Shown: positions 49,461-60,107, counted from the stretch's first letter. The stretch: 64,000 bases of DNA from Candidatus Janibacter merdipullorum (GCA_019116945.1 DXAR01000176.1:1-64000); one strand, 5' to 3'. Translations and numbers: made by a program. Notes: generated by a model not told the origin, from the letters alone.

Positions 49461-52142
49461 TCAGGTGAGGCTCCGAGCGCCGGGGTCGGTCCGCCGCTGG
49501 CCCGGCGCGATGATGATCTCGGCCCCGAGGACCGTCGCGCCGTCCGGGTGCGCGATGACCGGGTTGAGCTCCACCGAGGAGAGCTCGAGGAAGTCGTCCG
49601 ACATGAGCGACAGCCGACCGAGGATGTCCTCGAGGGCGGCGCGGTCCACCGGCGGCGCGCCCCGGTACCCGGCGAGAAGGGGGGCCGACTTGATCTCGTC
49701 GAGCAGCTCACGCGTGTCCACGTCCGTGAGGGGCGGGATCCGGTAGGCGATGTCGTCAAGCATCGTCGTCGGCGCCCCGGCGATGCTGAAGGAGACGACC
49801 GGCCCGAAGAGGGGGTCCTCGATGGTGGACAGCACGGTGGAGACCCCGTGGTTGGCCATCTTCTGGACGACGAAGTAGTTGGCGTCCAGGGGCGCCAGCC
49901 GCTGGTCCATCGTCTCGAAGGCGGCCCGGACGGCCACCGCGTCGTGGAGGTCGACGCGGATGCCCTCGAGGACGGCCTGCCCGCGCACGAGCGGCGAGAG
50001 GGACTTGACGACGACGGGGTACCCGACCTCCTCGGCGGCGGCGACGGCCTCGTCGGCCGTGGCCACCTCGACGCGCGGCCACACGTCGATGCCGTAGGCG
50101 CCGAGCAGCTCCTGCGTCTCATCGGTCGTCAGGGCCCGGCCCTCCGGGTCCTCCTCGAGGATCCGGTCGAGGAGGGAGCGGACGGCCCACCTGTCGATGC
50201 CGTCGCGCACGACCGACTCGCCCTTGTCCTTGTCGCGCCACGCGCCGTAGTCGGTCGCCGCGGCGAGGGCGCGGATGGCCTCCTCCGGCATGGCGTAGAG
50301 CGGGACCGCCTGGCGGGGCTCGTCGGGCGTGACATCGCCCGTCTCGTGGAGGAAGGCCGCGTCGCCCCCGTCGTCCACCCCGCGCAGACCGAGGAGGGTG
50401 GCCACGCACGGCTTGTCGGATCGGGAGGCCGCGTACCGCAGCGCCTCGACGACCTCCTGGTCGAGGGCTCCGACGGGCGGGATGAAGCAGACGACGACCG
50501 AGTCCACGTCGGGATCGGCGAAGGCGGCGTCGACCGCACTCTGGAACTCGTCGGCGCTGGCCTCGGTCGGGACCGCCACCGGGCCGTGCACCACTTCGAG
50601 ACCGCGCTCGTTGGCGTTGTCCGCGCACAGCGCCGCCAGCTGGCTCGAGTTGCCGACGATGGCCACCCGCCGCCCCGCCGGCAGCGGCTGGTGCACGAGG
50701 AGCTGGGCCACGTCGAACATCTGGTGCACGTTTTCGCAGTGGATAACACCCGCCTGCTCGAGCATGGCGGTGAAGGCGTGCGGCTTGACCTTGGGCCGAC
50801 GCACCTTATGGCCCGGGGGCGCCCCGTAGGTCGCGGAGGCCGGCTTGACGACGATGACCGGCTTGTTCGAGGCGAGGTGGCGGGCGATCCGGGAGAACTT
50901 GCGCGGGTTGCCCATGGACTCGAGGTAGAGACCGACGGCGTGGGTGCGGTCGTCCTCGACCCAGTACTGCATGAGGTCGTTGCCCGAGACGTCGACCCGG
51001 TTGCCGGCCGAGGCGAAGACCGAGATGCCGAGGTTGCGTCGCGCGGCGGAGTCGAGGTTGGCGATGGCCAGGGCGCCGCTCTGGGAGAAGAGCCCGAGGT
51101 GACCCGAGTCCGGGATCGTCGGGGTGAGGGTCGCGTTGAGGCTGACCTCGGGGTCGTTGTTGATGAGGCCGAAGGAGTTGGGACCGACGACCCGCATCCC
51201 GTGGGACCGGGCCAGGCGCAGGACCCGCTGCTGGAGCGCGGTGCCCGCATCGTCGACCTCGGCGAAGCCCGAGGAGATGATGAGCAGGGTCCGCACGCCC
51301 GCCTGGGCGCACTCGCCGACGACCTCGAGCACGCCCTCCGCGGGCACGGCGATGATCGCCAGCTCGACCCCGCCCTCGATGTCGCGGACCGAGCGCACCG
51401 CCTCGACCCCGAGGACGCTGTCCGCGCTCGGGTTGACGGCGTGGACCGTGCCGGTGAAGCCGCCCTCGATGACCTGCTTGAGGACCTGGTGGCCGATGGC
51501 CCGCTCGCGGCGGCTCGCCCCGATGACCGCCACCGACGCGGGGTGGAGCATCGCCCGCACGCTCTGGGACTCCGCGCGGTGCTCCCGGGCGAAGCGCACG
51601 GAGAGGGACTGCGCCGTCGGCTCGATCGCGAAGTGGAGGGAGACGACGCCGTCCTCGATGTGCCGGTCCACCTGGTAGCCGGCCTCGGCGAAGACGGAGA
51701 GCATCTTGCGGTTGTGTGGGAGGACCTCCGCCTCGAACTCGTGGATGTCCCGGGACTGGGCCAGCGCCGCGAGGTGCTCGAGGAGGACGGAGCTGATGCC
51801 CTTGCCGTGGTAGTCGTCCGAGATGTTGAAGGCGACCTCGGCGCGGTGGTCGGCCACACGGTCGTAGCGGCCGATGCCGATGATGTCGTCGCGGATCGTC
51901 GCCACGAGGGCCATCCGGTCGACGTAGTCGACCTCGGTGAAGCGCTTGATGTCCCGGTCGCTCAGCGTGCGCATCGGGGCGAAGAAGCGCAGGTAGATCG
52001 ACTCGTCGGACTGGGCGGCGTGGAAGCGGCGGATCGCGTCGGCGTCGGAGGGCTTGATCGGGCGCAACCGGCAGACCGAGCCGTCCCGCAGCACGACATC
52101 GGCCTCTGCCAGCACCGGGTAGCCCGGTGGGAGCTCGGTCAT
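49461..52142 (-). CDS. Pat-like protein: N-terminal GNAT fused to NDP-forming acyl-CoA synthetase domains
   Basis: GNAT (EVAFNISDDYHGKGISSVLLEHL) followed by CoA-binding (PASVAVIGASRRERAIGHQVLKQVIEGGFTGTVHAVNP) and ATP-grasp-type domain. Confidence 0.9.
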   Translation of the reverse strand: MTELPPGYPVLAEADVVLRDGSVCRLRPIKPSDADAIRRFHAAQSDESIYLRFFAPMRTLSDRDIKRFTEVDYVDRMALVATIRDDIIGIGRYDRVADHRAEVAFNISDDYHGKGISSVLLEHLAALAQSRDIHEFEAEVLPHNRKMLSVFAEAGYQVDRHIEDGVVSLHFAIEPTAQSLSVRFAREHRAESQSVRAMLHPASVAVIGASRRERAIGHQVLKQVIEGGFTGTVHAVNPSADSVLGVEAVRSVRDIEGGVELAIIAVPAEGVLEVVGECAQAGVRTLLIISSGFAEVDDAGTALQQRVLRLARSHGMRVVGPNSFGLINNDPEVSLNATLTPTIPDSGHLGLFSQSGALAIANLDSAARRNLGISVFASAGNRVDVSGNDLMQYWVEDDRTHAVGLYLESMGNPRKFSRIARHLASNKPVIVVKPASATYGAPPGHKVRRPKVKPHAFTAMLEQAGVIHCENVHQMFDVAQLLVHQPLPAGRRVAIVGNSSQLAALCADNANERGLEVVHGPVAVPTEASADEFQSAVDAAFADPDVDSVVVCFIPPVGALDQEVVEALRYAASRSDKPCVATLLGLRGVDDGGDAAFLHETGDVTPDEPRQAVPLYAMPEEAIRALAAATDYGAWRDKDKGESVVRDGIDRWAVRSLLDRILEEDPEGRALTTDETQELLGAYGIDVWPRVEVATADEAVAAAEEVGYPVVVKSLSPLVRGQAVLEGIRVDLHDAVAVRAAFETMDQRLAPLDANYFVVQKMANHGVSTVLSTIEDPLFGPVVSFSIAGAPTTMLDDIAYRIPPLTDVDTRELLDEIKSAPLLAGYRGAPPVDRAALEDILGRLSLMSDDFLELSSVELNPVIAHPDGATVLGAEIIIAPGQRRTDPGARSLT

Positions 52143-52264
52143 GTCGACAATCTTGCCAGACCGCCCGCACCCCGAGCGGGATGTGTGTCGCAACCCGCTG
52201 GACGGGCCCGCAGGGGTGAGGATGGGCCAGTCACCCACCCATCGATGAGGAGTCCGCTGCCCGC

Positions 52265-54700
52265 ATGGCCCGCCGTTCCGCACCCGCACCCCGCCCGGAC
52301 GTCCCCGAGCGGATCGAGGACATCGACGTCGCGGACGAGATGCGCAATGCCTTCCTCGAGTACAGCTACTCGGTGATCCACGCGCGCGCCCTCCCCGATG
52401 CGCGCGACGGACTCAAGCCGGTGCACCGCCGCATCCTCTTCGCGATGAGCGAGATGGGTCTGCGCCCCGAGCGCGGGCACGTGAAGTCCTCCCGCGTCGT
52501 CGGCGAGGTCATGGGCAAGTACCACCCGCACGGTGACTCAGCCATCTATGACGCCCTCGTCCGCCTGGCCCAGCCCTTCTCGATGCGGTTGTGCCTCGTC
52601 GACGGCCACGGCAACTTCGGCTCCCTCGATGACGGCCCGGCCGCCAGCCGCTACACCGAGGCGCGCATGGCCCCGGCCGCCCTGCTCATGGTGACCGGCC
52701 TCGACGAGGACACCGTCCCCTTCGTCCCCAACTACGATGACCAGCTCCTCCAGCCGGATGTCCTCCCTTCGGCCTACCCCAACCTCCTCGTCAACGGCAC
52801 GACCGGGATCGCCGTCGGCATGGCGACGAACATGCCGCCGCACAACCTCGTCGAGGTCATCGGTGCCGCCCGGCACCTGCTGACCCACCCGGAGGCCACC
52901 CTCGACGACCTCATGAAGTTCGTCCCGGGGCCCGACCTGCCCGGCGGCGGACGGATCGTCGGCCTCGACGGCATCCGCGACGCCTACCTCTCCGGGCGCG
53001 GCAGCTTCCGCACGCGCGCGACGACCCGGATCGAGAAGGTCTCCCCCCGCCGCCAGGGCATCATCGTCACCGAGCTGCCCTACCTCGTCGGTCCCGAGAA
53101 GGTCATCGAGAAGATCAAGGACGCCGTCCAGGCGAAGAAGCTCCAGGGCATCGCCGACGTCAAGGACCTCACCGACCGCGAGTCGGGGATGCAGCTCGTC
53201 ATCGAGATCAAGAACGGCTTCAACCCCGAGGCCGTCCTCGACACGCTGTACAAGCTCACGCCGATGGAGGACTCCTTCTCCATCAACAACGTCGCCCTCG
53301 TCGACGGCCGGCCGCGGACGATGGGGCTCAAGGAGCTGCTCACCGTCTACGTCGACTTCCGCCGGGAGGTCGTGCGACGCCGCAGCGAGTACCGACTCGC
53401 CAAGCGGCGCGAGCGGCTCCACCTCGTCGAGGGGCTGCTCATCGCGATCCTCGACATCGACGAGGTCATCCAAGTCATCCGCTCCAGTGACGACGCGGCC
53501 ACCGCCCGCGAGCGGCTGCAGAAGGTCTTCGACCTCTCCGAGCCGCAGGCGAGCTACATCCTCGACCTGCAGCTGCGCCGCCTGACGAAGTTCTCCACCC
53601 TCGAGCTCGAGACCGAGCAGGAGGAGCTGAAGCAGGCCATCGCCGAGCTCGAGGAGATCCTCGGCGACGACAAGGTCCTCACGAAGCTCGTCTCCAGCGA
53701 GCTCGCCGAGGTCGCGAAGAAGCACGGGGACCCGCGCCGGACCGTCCTCCTCGAGTCGGCCGGTGCCCCCGCCGCCGTGAGCACCCCTCTCGAGGTCGCC
53801 GACGACCCCTGCTGGGTCCTCCTCTCGAGCACCGGCCTGCTCGCGCGCACGAGCGATGCCGAGCCGCTGTCGCGCGAAGGGGGCCGGGCCAAGCACGACG
53901 CGGTCGTCGCCGCCGTGAAGACGACCGCCCGCGGTGAGGTCGCCGTCGTCACCTCGGCCGGTCGGATGCTGCGCCTCGGTGCTCTCGAGCTTCCGACCCT
54001 GCCGCCCTCCAACGGCGCCCCGACCCTCTCCGGAGGCGCACCGCTAGCGGCCTACGTCGACCTCGCCGCCGACGAGCGCCCGCTGACCCTGACGAGCCTC
54101 TCCCCCGACTCCCCCGGCATCGCCCTCGGCACGGCCGGCGGCATCGTCAAGCGGGTGACGACGGACTACCCGAAGGGCACCGCATGGGAGGCGATCTCGC
54201 TCAAGGACGGTGACCACGTCGTCGGCGCGGTCGAGCTGACGACCGGCGAGGAGGAGCTCGTCTTCGTCACCTCGCAGGCCTCCCTCCTCCACTTCTCCGC
54301 GGGTGATGTCCGCCCGCAGGGGCGCGGTGGCGGCGGCATCGCCGGCATCCGGCTCAGCGACGGGGCCCGCGTCATCTTCTTCGGGGCGGTCGACCCGGCC
54401 GTCGACTCCATCGTCGTCACCGTCTCCGGCTCCAGCGACTCGCTCCCCGGCACCGACCCCGGCGCGTGGAAGGTCACCCCCTTCGCCGAGTACCCCGGCA
54501 AGGGCCGCGGGACCGGAGGAGTCCGAGCGCACCGCTTCCTCAAGGGCGAGGACACCCTGCTCCTCGCCTGGGTCGGCCGGGCCGGCGCCCGCGCGGCCCA
54601 GCCCAATGGCGTCGCCATCACCCTCCCCGAGCCCGAGGGCCGGCGGGACGGGTCGGGCGTCCCCGCCTCCGCGGTCATCGGGGGCATCGGCTCCCTCTGA
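52265..54700 (+). CDS. parC: DNA topoisomerase IV subunit A
   Basis: SYSVIHARALPDARDGLKPVHRRILFAM; YHPHGDSAIYDALVRLAQPFSMRLCLVDGHGNFGS; adjacent to parE. Confidence 0.93.
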   Translation: MARRSAPAPRPDVPERIEDIDVADEMRNAFLEYSYSVIHARALPDARDGLKPVHRRILFAMSEMGLRPERGHVKSSRVVGEVMGKYHPHGDSAIYDALVRLAQPFSMRLCLVDGHGNFGSLDDGPAASRYTEARMAPAALLMVTGLDEDTVPFVPNYDDQLLQPDVLPSAYPNLLVNGTTGIAVGMATNMPPHNLVEVIGAARHLLTHPEATLDDLMKFVPGPDLPGGGRIVGLDGIRDAYLSGRGSFRTRATTRIEKVSPRRQGIIVTELPYLVGPEKVIEKIKDAVQAKKLQGIADVKDLTDRESGMQLVIEIKNGFNPEAVLDTLYKLTPMEDSFSINNVALVDGRPRTMGLKELLTVYVDFRREVVRRRSEYRLAKRRERLHLVEGLLIAILDIDEVIQVIRSSDDAATARERLQKVFDLSEPQASYILDLQLRRLTKFSTLELETEQEELKQAIAELEEILGDDKVLTKLVSSELAEVAKKHGDPRRTVLLESAGAPAAVSTPLEVADDPCWVLLSSTGLLARTSDAEPLSREGGRAKHDAVVAAVKTTARGEVAVVTSAGRMLRLGALELPTLPPSNGAPTLSGGAPLAAYVDLAADERPLTLTSLSPDSPGIALGTAGGIVKRVTTDYPKGTAWEAISLKDGDHVVGAVELTTGEEELVFVTSQASLLHFSAGDVRPQGRGGGGIAGIRLSDGARVIFFGAVDPAVDSIVVTVSGSSDSLPGTDPGAWKVTPFAEYPGKGRGTGGVRAHRFLKGEDTLLLAWVGRAGARAAQPNGVAITLPEPEGRRDGSGVPASAVIGGIGSL

Positions 54701-54710
54701 GCCATCGGGT

Positions 54711-54750
54711 CGCAGAAGGAGCGCGACCACGAGGTCGCGCTCCTTCTGCG
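54711..54750. terminator. 18-bp perfect hairpin (first of tandem pair)
   Basis: CGCAGAAGGAGCGCGACC acga GGTCGCGCTCCTTCTGCG. Confidence 0.9.
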
Positions 54751-54780
54751 AATCGGCGTCGGCCGCGAGGGGCTCGATCA

Positions 54781-54827
54781 CGACGAAGGGTGTTCGCCCC
54801 CTGCTGAGGGGCGAACACCCTTCGTCG
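54781..54827. terminator. 20-bp perfect hairpin (second of tandem pair)
   Basis: CGACGAAGGGTGTTCGCCCC ctgctga GGGGCGAACACCCTTCGTCG. Confidence 0.92.
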
Positions 54828-54838
54828 CGCGGCCGGGA

Positions 54839-56287
54839 TCACTCGTGGTCGATGTGCTCCGGGTCGCGGATGTAGGTCCGCTTGGCGAAGAGCGCGCGGT
54901 TGAGGAACCACGTGATGACCCAGAGGACGATGCCCAGCAGCAGGAGCGCGCCCGCGATCGGGTACTGGCCCTGCTGCTCCTCGCTGCGCGCCCACGGCCC
55001 GACGAGGAAGAGGCAGGTGACGACTCCGAGGATCGGCAGCACCGTCGGCGCGCGGAAGTGCTTGGTCGCGACGGTGTCCTTGCGCAGGACGAGGACCGCG
55101 ACGTTGACCACGGCGAAGACGCACAGCAGGAGCAGCGACGTCGTGCCACCGAGCAGGGAGACGACATTGCTCTCGCTGTCGAGGACGACGTAGGTGATGA
55201 GGCCGAAGGAGATGAGCGTCGTGAAGATGATCGACACCCACGGCGTCTGACGGCCCTTGTGCACAAGACCCAGCGGCGTCGGGAGGACCTCCTGCTTGGC
55301 CATGCCGTAGAGCAGGCGGCTGGCCATGAGCATGTTGATGAGGGCCGAGTTGGCGACGGCGAACATCCCGATGAAGGGGAAGATCGTGTCGAAGGGCAGG
55401 TCCGGCGCACCAGCGGCGACGACCTGGGTCAGCGCGGAGGGCCGGTCCGGGTCGGTGAGGTGACCGACCGGGACGAGGGCGACCGCGGTGACGGACACGA
55501 GGACGTAGATGACGCCGGTGATGCCGAGGCCCGTGAGCATGATCTTCGGGAAGTTCTTCGCCGGCTCGTGGGTCTCCTCGGCCATGTTCACCGAGTCCTC
55601 GAAGCCGACCATGGCGAAGAAGGCGAGCGAGGTCGCCATCGTCACCGCGAAGAAGGCGTTCTTGTCGCTCGCGCTCTCGAAGACCATGACGCGGGAGAAG
55701 TCCGCCTTGCCCTGGGTCACCGCGAAGAGACCGACGAAGATGATGAGGAGGAGACCGGACAGCTCGACGAGCGTGAGCACGACGTTCGCCTTGACGCTCT
55801 CCCCGACGCCGCGGAAGTTGATCGCCGCGATGACCGTCATGAAGAGGAGCGCGATGACGAGCAGCTGGACGGAGCCATTGGCCCAGTCGAGCTGCAGCCC
55901 GTCCCGGAGGAAGCCAGCGAAGGCGTTGGAGGCCGTCGACGCGGAGGTGATGCCGGAGCACATCACCGCGAAGGCCACGAAGAAGGTGAGGAAGTGCAGG
56001 CCGAAGGCCTTGTGGATGAAGGTGGCCGCACCTCCCGCCTGGGGGTACTTCGTCACGAGCTCGAGGTAGGAGAAGGCCGTGATCGTCGCGACGGCGAAGG
56101 CCGCGAGGAAGGCGGCCCATGCCGCGCCCCCGACCTCGCCGGCGACCTCACCGGTGAGGGCGTAGACACCGGTACCGAGGATGTCACCGACGATGAAGAG
56201 CAGCAGGAGCTTGGGCCCCATGACCCGCTTGAGCTCGGTGGGCTGTTCACCGGTGGCGACGGCGCGGTCCGAGGTGGCGTCGGACAT
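54839..56287 (-). CDS. APC-family amino acid permease (cationic amino acid transporter-like)
   Basis: GPKLLLLFIVGDILGTGVYALTGEVAGEVGGAAW; about 12 TM; GFEDSVNMAEETHEPAKNFP. Confidence 0.88.
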   Translation of the reverse strand: MSDATSDRAVATGEQPTELKRVMGPKLLLLFIVGDILGTGVYALTGEVAGEVGGAAWAAFLAAFAVATITAFSYLELVTKYPQAGGAATFIHKAFGLHFLTFFVAFAVMCSGITSASTASNAFAGFLRDGLQLDWANGSVQLLVIALLFMTVIAAINFRGVGESVKANVVLTLVELSGLLLIIFVGLFAVTQGKADFSRVMVFESASDKNAFFAVTMATSLAFFAMVGFEDSVNMAEETHEPAKNFPKIMLTGLGITGVIYVLVSVTAVALVPVGHLTDPDRPSALTQVVAAGAPDLPFDTIFPFIGMFAVANSALINMLMASRLLYGMAKQEVLPTPLGLVHKGRQTPWVSIIFTTLISFGLITYVVLDSESNVVSLLGGTTSLLLLCVFAVVNVAVLVLRKDTVATKHFRAPTVLPILGVVTCLFLVGPWARSEEQQGQYPIAGALLLLGIVLWVITWFLNRALFAKRTYIRDPEHIDHE

Positions 56288-56417
56288 GGAACCTCCCTGG
56301 TCTGGGTGCACGAGGATGCGCACGGATCTGATTACCGTGACCCACGTCACGCCGACGCGCAACTACCCGGCACGCGACGCGCCGCAAGTCTTCACCAAAT
56401 GTGACCCCAGTGGGGGC

Positions 56418-58550
56418 TCAGGCGTCGATGCGCTCCCGATCGAGCTGGTCCGCGGAGGAGACGATGAACTCCCTCCGCGGGTCGACGTCCTTGCCCATGA
56501 GCAGCTCGAAGACCTCCTCGGCGATCTCGAGATCCTCGGTCGTCACACGGCGCAGCAGCCGGTGGCGCGGGTCCATCGTCGTCTCGGCCAGCTGGTCGGC
56601 GTCCATCTCACCCAGGCCCTTGTAGCGCTGGATCGGCTGCTTGATGTTCTTGCCCTTGGCCTGGAGCGAGGCGAGCTTCTTGCGCATCTCCGCCTCGGAG
56701 TAGGTGTAGATGAGCTCGTTCTTCTTCGAGCCGGGGTTGACCACCTCGATGCGGTGCAGCGGCGGCACAGCGGCGAAGACCTTGCCCGCCTCGACGAGGG
56801 GACGCATGTAGCGGAAGAAGAGGGTGAGAAGCAGTGTGCGGATGTGGGCGCCGTCGACATCGGCGTCGGTCATGATGATGATCTTGCCGTAGCGCGCCGC
56901 GTCGAGGTCGAAGCTGCGCCCGGACCCGGCCCCGATGACCTGGATGATCGAGGCGCACTCGGCGTTCTTGAGCATGTCGCCCACGGCGGCCTTCTGCACG
57001 TTGAGGATCTTGCCGCGGATGGGCAGCAGCGCCTGGAACTCGCTGCTGCGGGCCTCCTTGGCGGTGCCCATGGCCGAGTCCCCCTCGACGATGAAGAGCT
57101 CGGTCGCCTCGACGTCGGTGCTGCGGCAGTCCCGCAGCTTCGGCGGGAGGGTGGACGTCTCGAGGGCGTTCTTGCGCCGCTGGGTCTCCTTGTGCAGCCG
57201 GGCGGAGATCCGCGACTTCATCTCCGCGACGACCTTCTCCAGGAGCTGGGTCGCCATCTGCTTCTCGCCGCGCTTGGGCGAGGTGAGGCGCGAGGTCAGC
57301 TCGGTCTCGACGACCTTGGTGACGATGGAGCGCACCGCGCTCGTGCCGAGCACCTCCTTGGTCTGGCCCTCGAACTGCGGCTCGGCGAGGCGGACGGTGA
57401 CGACAGCGGTGAGCCCGGCGAGGACGTCGTCCTTGTCGACCTTGTCGTTGCCCACCTTGAGCTTGCGGGCATTGGCCTCGAGCTGCTTGCGGAAGACCTT
57501 GAGGAGGGCCTGCTCGAAGCCGGCGACGTGGGTCCCGCCCTTCGGCGTCGCGATGATGTTGACGAAGGAGGAGACCTTCGCGTCGTAGCCGGTCCCCCAG
57601 CGCAGGGCGATGTCGACGCCGCACTCGCGCTCGACCTCGGTCGGGGTCATGTGCCCCTGGTCGTCGAGCACCGGCACGGTCTCGGTGAAGGTCCCGGTGC
57701 CCTCGAGGCGCCAGACATCGGTCACCGGCTGGTCGGGCGCGAGGAAGTCGACGAACTCGCTGATGCCGCCGTCGTGGTGGAAGGTCTCCTCGATCGGCTC
57801 CTCCCCCCGCTCGTCGCGGACGACGAGGGTGAGGCCGGGCACGAGGAAGGAGGTCTGCCGCGCCCGGGCGGCGAGTGCCGCCAGGTCGATGCTCGCGTCC
57901 TTGAGGAAGATCTGCGGGTCGGCCCAGTAGCGTACCCGGGTTCCGGTGACGCCCCGCTTGGCCTTGCCGACGACCTCGAGCTCGCTCCCCTGGTCGTAGG
58001 CCGTGAACTCGTTGTCGGGGGACTTCTCCCCCTTCGCCCCCGCCACGTCGGAGAAGGTGCCCGGCTCACCGCGACGGAAGCTCATGGCGTAGGTCTTGCT
58101 CGCCCGGTCCACCTCGACGTCGAGGCGCGAGGAGAGGGCGTTGACGACGGAGGCGCCGACGCCGTGGAGGCCACCGGAGGCGGTGTAGGAGCCGCCGCCG
58201 AACTTCCCGCCCGCGTGGAGCTTGGTGTAGACGACCTCGACGCCCGTGAGGCCCGTCCGGGGCTCGATGTCGACGGGGATCCCGCGGCCGTTGTCACGCA
58301 CCTCGACGGAGTCGTCGGCGTGGAGGACGATCTCGATCCGGTCGCCGTGGCCGCCGAGGGCCTCGTCGACGGCGTTGTCGATGATCTCCCACATGCAGTG
58401 CATGAGGCCGCGCTGGTCCGTCGAGCCGATGTACATGCCCGGTCGCTTGCGGACCGCCTCGAGCCCCTCGAGCACCTGCAGGTGGTGGGCGGAGTAGTCC
58501 TGGACGGACTTGGTGCTGGCGGTCTTCTTCGCGGTGGCTGCCGGAGGCAC
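56418..58550 (-). CDS. parE: DNA topoisomerase IV subunit B
   Basis: LEAVRKRPGMYIGSTDQRGLMHCMWEIIDNAVDEAL; VEGDSAMGTAKEARSSEFQALLPIRGKILNVQKA; ITDADVDGAHIR-type; GTG start. Confidence 0.95.
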   Translation of the reverse strand: MPPAATAKKTASTKSVQDYSAHHLQVLEGLEAVRKRPGMYIGSTDQRGLMHCMWEIIDNAVDEALGGHGDRIEIVLHADDSVEVRDNGRGIPVDIEPRTGLTGVEVVYTKLHAGGKFGGGSYTASGGLHGVGASVVNALSSRLDVEVDRASKTYAMSFRRGEPGTFSDVAGAKGEKSPDNEFTAYDQGSELEVVGKAKRGVTGTRVRYWADPQIFLKDASIDLAALAARARQTSFLVPGLTLVVRDERGEEPIEETFHHDGGISEFVDFLAPDQPVTDVWRLEGTGTFTETVPVLDDQGHMTPTEVERECGVDIALRWGTGYDAKVSSFVNIIATPKGGTHVAGFEQALLKVFRKQLEANARKLKVGNDKVDKDDVLAGLTAVVTVRLAEPQFEGQTKEVLGTSAVRSIVTKVVETELTSRLTSPKRGEKQMATQLLEKVVAEMKSRISARLHKETQRRKNALETSTLPPKLRDCRSTDVEATELFIVEGDSAMGTAKEARSSEFQALLPIRGKILNVQKAAVGDMLKNAECASIIQVIGAGSGRSFDLDAARYGKIIIMTDADVDGAHIRTLLLTLFFRYMRPLVEAGKVFAAVPPLHRIEVVNPGSKKNELIYTYSEAEMRKKLASLQAKGKNIKQPIQRYKGLGEMDADQLAETTMDPRHRLLRRVTTEDLEIAEEVFELLMGKDVDPRREFIVSSADQLDRERIDA

Positions 58551-58755
58551 GAGGTGGGCCGGTCCTTGTCGTCGGGGTGGGTGGCTCCTCGCAGGGTAGT
58601 CCGCTCCCCCTGAGGGACCGTGGAGGTCCTCGGTGGTGTCGCGGGACGTGGGTTGCGTCACGCCACGCTGGACGGGTGCTGTCCGGGAAGGCTTTTGCGT
58701 GTTTGACTGTTGTCCCAGACGTCCACGGCAACACGCAGGAGAATCGAGGCAACAC

Positions 58756-58980
58756 GTGAACGCGACTCTGGCCAGCCCCCTGACCGCAGCCGACCGCTGC
58801 GACCGCTGCGGCGCCAGGGCATACATCCGCGCCCGGCTCCACGCCGGCGGAGAGCTGCTCTTCTGCGCCCACCACGGGCGTGAGCACATCCCGGCACTGA
58901 AGGACCTCGCGGAGATCGAGGACGAGTCCGCTCGCCTCGACGAGTCGACCCCGGCCTCGGCGCCGGTCGACGAGCGCTGA
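58756..58980 (+). CDS. Small zinc-ribbon-like DUF7455 protein
   Basis: LTAADRCDRCGARAYIRARLHAGGELLFCAHHGREHIPAL; divergent from parE. Confidence 0.8.
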   Translation: MNATLASPLTAADRCDRCGARAYIRARLHAGGELLFCAHHGREHIPALKDLAEIEDESARLDESTPASAPVDER

Positions 58981-58999
58981 CCGGACCCCTCGTCCGCTC

Positions 59000-59515
59000 G
59001 TGCTGACTCTGGCGACGGAGGTCGCCCCCGATCCCACGGGTGTCACCCTGTGGCTCGGCATCGCGATCTTCGTCGTCGGTGTCCTCGGCATCGTCCTCCC
59101 GGTCCTGCCGGGGCTGCTCTTCTGTGTCGGCGCAGTCCTGCTCTGGGCCATCGGCACGGGCGGTCAGACCGCGTGGATCACCTTCGGGGTCGTCCTCGCC
59201 CTCTACGCCATCGGGGTGACCCTCCAGCTGCTCATCCCGGGACGTCGGATGAAGCGCGAGGGTGTCGGCGGCCTGACCCTGCTGCTCGGCGTCGTCGGAG
59301 CGATCATCGGGTTCTTCGTCATCCCGGTCGTCGGCCTGCCGGTCGGCTTCGTCCTCGGGATCTTCGCGGCGGAGTACGGCCGTTTCCGCGAGCTCGACCG
59401 CGCCTGGTCGGCGACGAAGTCAGCCCTGCGCGGGGTCCTGCACAGCATGGGGATCGAGCTCGTGACCGCGCTGCTCATCGCCGTCACGTGGACGGTCGGG
59501 GTCCTCGCGCACTGA
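59000..59515 (+). CDS. DUF456 membrane protein
   Basis: VVGVLGIVLPVLPGLLFCVGAVLLWA; GGVGGLTLLLGVVGAIIGFFVIPVVGLPVGFVLGIFAAEY. Confidence 0.85.
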   Translation: MLTLATEVAPDPTGVTLWLGIAIFVVGVLGIVLPVLPGLLFCVGAVLLWAIGTGGQTAWITFGVVLALYAIGVTLQLLIPGRRMKREGVGGLTLLLGVVGAIIGFFVIPVVGLPVGFVLGIFAAEYGRFRELDRAWSATKSALRGVLHSMGIELVTALLIAVTWTVGVLAH

Positions 59516-59535
59516 CGGCGGAACCGGACCGCGGT

Positions 59536-59994
59536 CTACCAGCCCTGGCCCTCGCGCCGGCGCTCCTCCCAGCGCTGCTCCATCCGCTCCATGAAGCTGC
59601 CCTGCTTGGGCGTCTTGCTCGTCCTGGGGGTGGAACCGCGGCCGGGCAGCCCGCCCTTGCGCTTGGCGGTGGGCTTCTTCACGGAGCCGTCGTCGGTGAC
59701 GACGCCGAGGCCCTTCGGCGCGGTGGAGCTCGCTCGGCCGGGAGTGAGCGCCAGGGCGACGGCCGCGACGATGAGCACGAAGCCAGCCACCCCGATCCAT
59801 ACCGAGGTGTTGATGCCGAGGACGACGATGCCGAGTCCGGCCAGCGCACCGATGATGCCGACGGCGACCCGCCGACGGTCGGTGCCGGGAGCCCCCTTCG
59901 CTCCGTTCATCTGTGACGCGAAGCGAGGATCCTCGGCCCGGATGGCCTCTTCCATCTCCTCGAGCATCTGCCGCTCACGCTCTGACAGCGCCAC
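59536..59994 (-). CDS. DUF3040 membrane protein
   Basis: MALSERERQMLEEMEEAIRAEDPRFASQM... Confidence 0.88.
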   Translation of the reverse strand: MALSERERQMLEEMEEAIRAEDPRFASQMNGAKGAPGTDRRRVAVGIIGALAGLGIVVLGINTSVWIGVAGFVLIVAAVALALTPGRASSTAPKGLGVVTDDGSVKKPTAKRKGGLPGRGSTPRTSKTPKQGSFMERMEQRWEERRREGQGW

Positions 59995-60107
59995 GGTGAC
60001 CTCCCTACGCCTTCATCTCGGACGGGCTAGCCCGCGTCTTCACCGCGGTCGCGCCGCCGTGTGGTTCTCATTCTAGGTCGCTCGCCGGGCTTGCGGTAGG
60101 CCGACCC

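Noticed and set aside
48963-52376. 1137-aa plus-strand ORF
   Set aside because: Antisense shadow of pat and neighbouring genes; composition rich in R/D/G/V/H without domains, typical GC-rich spurious ORF.
56181-58613. 810-aa plus-strand ORF
   Set aside because: Antisense to parE; spurious by the same criteria.
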